Assembly: GCF_030538755.1 (NCBI RefSeq)
Contig: NZ_JAUNTJ010000010.1
Span: forward strand, 47,351 to 111,350
Length of the DNA: 64,000 bases
DNA from: Paracoccus sp. (in: a-proteobacteria)
GTDB taxonomy: Bacteria; Pseudomonadota; Alphaproteobacteria; Rhodobacterales; Rhodobacteraceae
Direction: 5' to 3'
The first letter of the stretch is position 1, and each line of letters opens with the position of its first letter. Position numbers and translations under genes: made by a program. The notes under the pieces were generated by a model. That model was not told the origin of the DNA and did not search any database. It saw nothing but the letters and a program-made list of their open reading frames with translations. Positions 60,381-64,000 of this stretch are shown here, piece after piece.

Positions 60381-60447
60381 CCCCTTGCGGTTATGCCGCC
60401 GGGCCGTCCCGGACTTGAACCCCGTGATCGGGTGGGGACGTGGCCCC
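60381..60447 (-). promoter_or_regulatory. Candidate structured leader of the Gdx-type exporter (possible guanidine-II-like riboswitch)
   Basis: In the minus-strand leader there are two GC hairpins. The distal one is GGGG CCACGT CCCC (60434-60447); the proximal is CCGGG ACGG CCCGG (60399-60412). A third small stem and AAGGGG (60381-60386) precede the ATG. Guanidine-II (mini-ykkC) aptamers consist of two hairpins each with an ACGR loop; only the proximal hairpin has a proper ACGG loop. This is a suggestion only. Confidence 0.3.
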
Positions 60448-60463
60448 GTTTGGCAAGGTGCCG

Positions 60464-60495
60464 CCCCAAGGTGCGTATTTGGGCAAACAGGAAGC
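60464..60495 (+). repeat. Family B dispersed repeat, copy B5 (single)
   Basis: CCCCAAGGTGCGTATTTGGG then CAAACAGGAAGC. It lies between the divergent SMR exporter and ctaA genes, without an inverted partner nearby. Confidence 0.8.
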
Positions 60496-60610
60496 GGCTG
60501 ACCCTGCGTGACTCAGGTGACGCACGGCGCGCGTCGGGTCAAGGGGGCGTTCCCCCTTGCCATCGCCGCCCGGCGCGGTCAAATTCCGCCCCGACCGAAA
60601 GGAGCCTGCC

Positions 60611-61750
60611 ATGGCCAAGCGCCCCGTTTTTCAGGAAGTGAGTCAGGCGGCCCGCCCGACCGCCACCACCGGCATGATCGACGCCGCCCCCAAGGGCGCG
60701 CGCCGTGCGATCCGTCTTTGGCTGATCGTGCTGTTCGCGCTGGTCGCGGCGATGATTGCGTTGGGCGGGGCGACGCGGTTGACCGGATCGGGGCTGTCGA
60801 TCACCGAATGGCGACCCGTGACCGGGGCCATTCCGCCGATGGATGCTGCCGCGTGGCAGGCGGAATTCGAACGCTATCAGCAGATCGACCAGTTTCATCA
60901 GGTCAACCCCGACATGGATCTGGCCGGGTTCAAGCAGATTTACTGGTGGGAATGGGCGCATCGGCAGCTTGGCCGGCTGGTCGGACTGATCTGGGCGGCG
61001 GGTTTTGCGCTGTTTCTGGCGCGGCGGCAGGTGCCGACCGGCTGGGTGCCGCGTCTGTTGGGGCTTGGTGCCTTGGGCGGGCTGCAAGGGGTGATCGGCT
61101 GGTGGATGGTGTCTTCGGGGTTGGGCGAGGGGATGGTGCGCGTCGCCAGCTATCGCCTTGCCGTGCATCTGGGGCTGGCCTTTGCCATCCTTGGCCTGAT
61201 CGCCTGGTATGTGCTGGACCTGTCGCGGTCCGAAGCCGATCTGATGCGCGCTCGCCGTGCCGGAGACAGGCGGTTGTTCGGGGCGGCGACGGGGCTGATG
61301 CATCTGACATTCGTGCAAATCCTGATTGGCGCGCTGGTTGCCGGGATCGACGCCGGTCGCAGCTATACCGGCTGGCCAACCATGGGGGGCGAGTGGATTC
61401 CCGCCGCGATCTGGGACAGTGCGCTTGGCTGGCGCAACCTGTTCGAAAACCCCGCCACGGTGCAGTTCACCCATCGCATCGTCGGCTATCTGCTGGCGAT
61501 CATGGCCGTGGTCGTCTGGCTGCGGGCGCGCCGGTCGCCGCATCCGGTGACGCGCGGGGCCTTTGGCGTGATGCTGGTGATGGTTGCGGTGCAGATCGGG
61601 TTGGGTATCCTGAACGTGATCCATGCCTCGCCCCTTGGCTTGGCGCTGATCCACCAGATCGGGGCGGTGGCGCTGTTCGTGCTGATCCTTCGTGCGCGGC
61701 ACCATGCCCGCTATCCTTTTGAAACCTCTGTTCGGGGAACCATCCGATGA
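60611..61750 (+). CDS. ctaA: Heme A synthase
   Basis: 379 residues from the ATG at 60611 (AAAGGAG 7 nt upstream). CtaA converts heme O to heme A for aa3-type oxidases, in the inner membrane. Eight helices in two four-helix bundles, with heme-ligand histidines in WEWAHRQLGRLVGLIWAAGF, SYRLAVHLGLAF, QFTHRIVGYLLAIMAVVVWL and ALIHQIGAVALFVLILRA. GGATRLTGSGLSITEWRPVT is the conserved first-helix signature. Overlaps the M32 carboxypeptidase gene by 4 nt. Confidence 0.96.
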   Translation: MAKRPVFQEVSQAARPTATTGMIDAAPKGARRAIRLWLIVLFALVAAMIALGGATRLTGSGLSITEWRPVTGAIPPMDAAAWQAEFERYQQIDQFHQVNPDMDLAGFKQIYWWEWAHRQLGRLVGLIWAAGFALFLARRQVPTGWVPRLLGLGALGGLQGVIGWWMVSSGLGEGMVRVASYRLAVHLGLAFAILGLIAWYVLDLSRSEADLMRARRAGDRRLFGAATGLMHLTFVQILIGALVAGIDAGRSYTGWPTMGGEWIPAAIWDSALGWRNLFENPATVQFTHRIVGYLLAIMAVVVWLRARRSPHPVTRGAFGVMLVMVAVQIGLGILNVIHASPLGLALIHQIGAVALFVLILRARHHARYPFETSVRGTIR

Positions 61751-63219
61751 GCGCATTCGACGATCTGCTGGCCTTTCAGCGCCAGACCGAGGCTTTGGCA
61801 TCCGTCGCCGGGCGGCTTGGCTGGGATCAGGAAACCGTCATGCCGCGCGGTGCCACCGAACAGCGGGCCGAGGAAATGGCCGCGATGGAATCGGTGTTGC
61901 ACGAACGCCGCACCGATCCGCGCATCGGCGAATGGCTGGCGGCGGCGCAGCCGGGGACCGAGGCCGAAACCCGCATCGCCGAACTGATCGCCCGCGATTT
62001 CCACCGCAGCGCGCGGGTGCCTGCCCGGCTGGCGGCAGACATCGCGCGGCAGACATCCCTGGCGCAGGGCATCTGGGCCGAGGCGCGCGCCAATGACGCG
62101 CCGCAGGATTTTCTGCCGACGCTGGATAATATCCTGATGCTGATGCGCGAAAAGGCCGCGCATCTGGCCGATGGCGGCGATCTGTATGATGCGCTGCTGG
62201 ACGATTACGAACCCGGCGCGCGCGGCGATGATATTGCCGCGCTGTTCGATGCCATGCGCCCCCGCCTTGTCGCGCTGCGCGAGGATGTGCTGGGGGCCGA
62301 TGCGCAGCCTGCCGCGCTGAGCGGGCATTTCGCCCATGACACCCAGATCCGTCTGGCCCGCACCTGCGCCAGTGCCTTCGGCTATGACTGGTCGCGCGGG
62401 CGGCTGGATATTGCCGTGCATCCGTTCAGCTCGGGCGGCTGGCAGGACAGCCGCATTACTACGCGGGTGGTGGAAACCGATCCGTTCAACTGCCTGTATT
62501 CGACCATCCACGAGGTCGGCCATTCCACCTATGAACTGGGCATCGACGATGATTACGCCTTCACGCCGCTTGGCCGGGGCGTGTCGATGGGCGTTCACGA
62601 AAGCCAAAGCCGCATCTATGAAAACCAGATGGGCCGCGGGCGCGCCTTTACCGGCTGGCTGTATCAGCGGATGAGCGAAGCCTTTGGCGGGCTGAGCGTA
62701 GCCGATGCCGATGCCTTTTACGCCACCGTGAACCGCGTCACCCCCGGCTATATCCGCACCGAGGCGGATGAGGTGCAGTATAACCTGCACATCATGCTGC
62801 GCTTTGATCTGGAACGTGATCTGATCGCCGGGCGTCTGGATGTCGAGGATTTGCTCGAGGCATGGAACGCCCGTTTCCTGCGCGATTTCGGCGTGGCGGT
62901 GGATCGGCCCGCGAATGGCGTCTTGCAGGATGTTCACTGGTCGGTCGGCCTGTTTGGCTATTTCCCGACCTATGCGCTGGGGAATGTCTATGCCGGTTGT
63001 CTGAACGCCGCCATGCGCGCCGCCGTGCCAGATCTTGACGCCGCCCTTGCGCGTGGCGAAGCCGGGCCGGGCGTTGAGTGGTTGCGCGAGAATGTCCAGC
63101 GCCACGGCGGCCTGCTGCCGCCCCGCACGCTGATCGAGAACGCAACCGCCGCTGCCATCAGCCCCGAACCGCTGCCGGATTATCTGGAGGCGAAATTCGG
63201 CGAAATTTACCGGCTGTGA
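61747..63219 (+). CDS. Carboxypeptidase M32 (Taq-type metallocarboxypeptidase)
   Basis: 490 residues, usual length. Cytosolic zinc carboxypeptidase that removes C-terminal residues with broad specificity. The zinc motif HEVGH is in TIHEVGHSTYELGI. GVSMGVHESQSRIYENQMGR holds the further Glu ligand, and YIRTEADEVQYNLHIMLRFD is the M32 signature. Start overlaps the ctaA stop (ATGA). Confidence 0.95.
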   Translation: MSAFDDLLAFQRQTEALASVAGRLGWDQETVMPRGATEQRAEEMAAMESVLHERRTDPRIGEWLAAAQPGTEAETRIAELIARDFHRSARVPARLAADIARQTSLAQGIWAEARANDAPQDFLPTLDNILMLMREKAAHLADGGDLYDALLDDYEPGARGDDIAALFDAMRPRLVALREDVLGADAQPAALSGHFAHDTQIRLARTCASAFGYDWSRGRLDIAVHPFSSGGWQDSRITTRVVETDPFNCLYSTIHEVGHSTYELGIDDDYAFTPLGRGVSMGVHESQSRIYENQMGRGRAFTGWLYQRMSEAFGGLSVADADAFYATVNRVTPGYIRTEADEVQYNLHIMLRFDLERDLIAGRLDVEDLLEAWNARFLRDFGVAVDRPANGVLQDVHWSVGLFGYFPTYALGNVYAGCLNAAMRAAVPDLDAALARGEAGPGVEWLRENVQRHGGLLPPRTLIENATAAAISPEPLPDYLEAKFGEIYRL

Positions 63220-63232
63220 TGGGGGGCGTTCG

Positions 63233-63952
63233 TTACGCTTTCCGAAGGTGAACAAGCAGGTCTTGCGCAAGGGGTGTCATCTCCCCTTGCGATTTCACGC
63301 ACAGGAACAAACGGCGCATCGCCCAATCTTCTGCCAGACGGATGATCGCGATGCTGGTGGCCCTGCGGCAGCGACGTGCGGCTGTTTCCGGGATGATTCC
63401 GATGCCGACGCCGCGCCCCGCCATCATGCAGATATCCGAGAAGGTTCGCAGCGATATGCGCGGCCTGATCGGCTGACCTATACGGGCGGCCTGAGCGTTC
63501 AGATGGTCTTGCAACGCGCCGCCTGCAAGCGACAGAAACGCCTCGCCCGCAAGTTCGGCAAGGCCGACCTGCCGCGCCGATGCCAGGGCATGATCTTGCG
63601 CCGCCACAACCACAAGACGGTCGGTCGCGAAAGGGTGAAGCTCAAGGCCGGTGGTGTCGGCGGTATCTGACAAGATGCCTGTTTCGGCGAACCCTCGGGC
63701 AATGCTGCGGGCAATGTCGATGCTCTGGCGCTCTTTCAGTTCGATATCGACTTGCGGATGTGCGGCCAGCCACGGTGCCAGACGGGACGGCAGGATTTCG
63801 GTCATCGCAGCGGTGTTTGCAAGCAACCGGACCGTGCTGCGCACACCCTTGGCATATTGCCCGATTTCGCCCCGCATCCGGGCCATCTGATGCAGGATCT
63901 GACGGGCGTGATGAAGCAGCGCGCTTCCGGCCTCGGGTCGGGACCACGCCCC
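63233..63952 (-). pseudogene. LysR-type regulator missing its DNA-binding N-terminus
   Basis: The minus-strand frame carries the linker (SRPEAGSALLHHARQILHQM) and the full LysR substrate-binding domain: VRLLANTAAMTEILPSRLAP, DTTGLELHPFATDRLVVVAA, GRGVGIGIIPETAARRCRR and CVKSQGEMTPLAQDLLVHLR. Going upstream, the frame meets an in-frame TAA just beyond 63952, and no other frame in the last 50 bp encodes a LysR helix-turn-helix. So the first 60 or so residues are absent at this place. Either an insertion, deletion or rearrangement has cut the gene, with its other half outside the window, or it is a remnant. A short ATG-started protein from 63886 is possible but would not bind DNA. Confidence 0.65.
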
Positions 63953-64000
63953 ATACGCGCTAACTTAAGGGCTTGTGGGGTTTCTGGCGGCGTTTGCCTG

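Noticed and set aside
60399-60430. tRNA-like GGTTCAAGTCC on the minus strand
   Set aside because: The five-base T-stem would contain two G-G mismatches, and no other tRNA arms fit; the hairpin with the ACGG loop is the better structure.
63642-63947. Minus-strand 101-codon frame at the right edge as an alternative gene
   Set aside because: It is Arg/Pro-rich, out of frame with the clear LysR domain and has no recognisable family.

Overview
The window is a continuous piece of a high-GC alphaproteobacterial chromosome. The closest match I can recall is Rhodobacterales, probably Paracoccus or a near relative. The reasons are the protein-level similarity of the Nuo subunits to the Nqo proteins of Paracoccus denitrificans, the way the complex I operon is interleaved with small Rhodobacteraceae-type reading frames and ends in birA, and separate nuoC and nuoD genes. 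Nothing resembles a large genomic island, prophage, CRISPR array or rRNA operon, and I found no convincing tRNA gene.

Layout. 1-7.3 kb: partial glutathione S-transferase, ispH, rlmB, a YHS-domain secreted protein, a CoA-binding protein, a large OmpA-family protein and a GT61-like glycosyltransferase. 7.3-12 kb: a minus-strand assimilatory sulfate/sulfite reduction operon (DUF2849, cysI, 4Fe-4S-type cysH, DUF934, ferredoxin-NADP reductase) divergent from an Lrp/AsnC regulator. 12-15 kb: arsC-arsH and edd. 15.1-36.8 kb: one long plus-strand transcription unit with all 14 NADH:quinone oxidoreductase genes (nuoA-N) and about nine interspersed accessory frames, followed by birA, coaX and RNase J. 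36.9-44.5 kb: trmB, sirtuin, a small secreted protein, a copper chaperone-like protein, an EamA transporter, lepA, an AT-richer orphan membrane protein, a second Lrp regulator and trxB. 44.6-54.7 kb: pyruvate carboxylase, an rRNA methyltransferase, a PIN protein, the zwf-pgl-pgi operon and an AlkB-like di-iron membrane protein. 54.8-64 kb: ftsY, a TraB/GumN protein, a DUF1345 protein, a ThiE-like protein, an SPFH protein, trmJ, an SMR exporter of the SugE/Gdx type, ctaA, an M32 carboxypeptidase, and a LysR-type regulator that lacks its DNA-binding part.

Functional links. zwf, pgl, pgi and edd supply most of the Entner-Doudoroff route; eda is not seen. A similar 12-bp palindrome, GTTA(G/T)CG(T/C)TAAC, lies upstream of both edd and zwf, 35 kb apart, which suggests one LacI-type (CceR-like) regulator controls both. 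BirA, encoded at the end of the nuo unit, would biotinylate the pyruvate carboxylase encoded 10 kb downstream. CtaA and complex I both serve aerobic respiration.

Most noteworthy structure. Two families of short dispersed palindromic repeats lie between genes. Family A (five copies) is a GC hairpin plus an ATATTT tail and behaves like a terminator. Family B (five copies of about 32 bp) sits mainly in promoter regions and twice forms inverted pairs, one of which brackets the AlkB-like gene precisely. Other points worth a second look are a truncated thioesterase remnant inside the nuo operon, a 24-residue valine-rich micro-ORF between nuoJ and nuoK, a possible guanidine-type leader upstream of the SugE/Gdx gene, and the broken LysR gene at the right edge.
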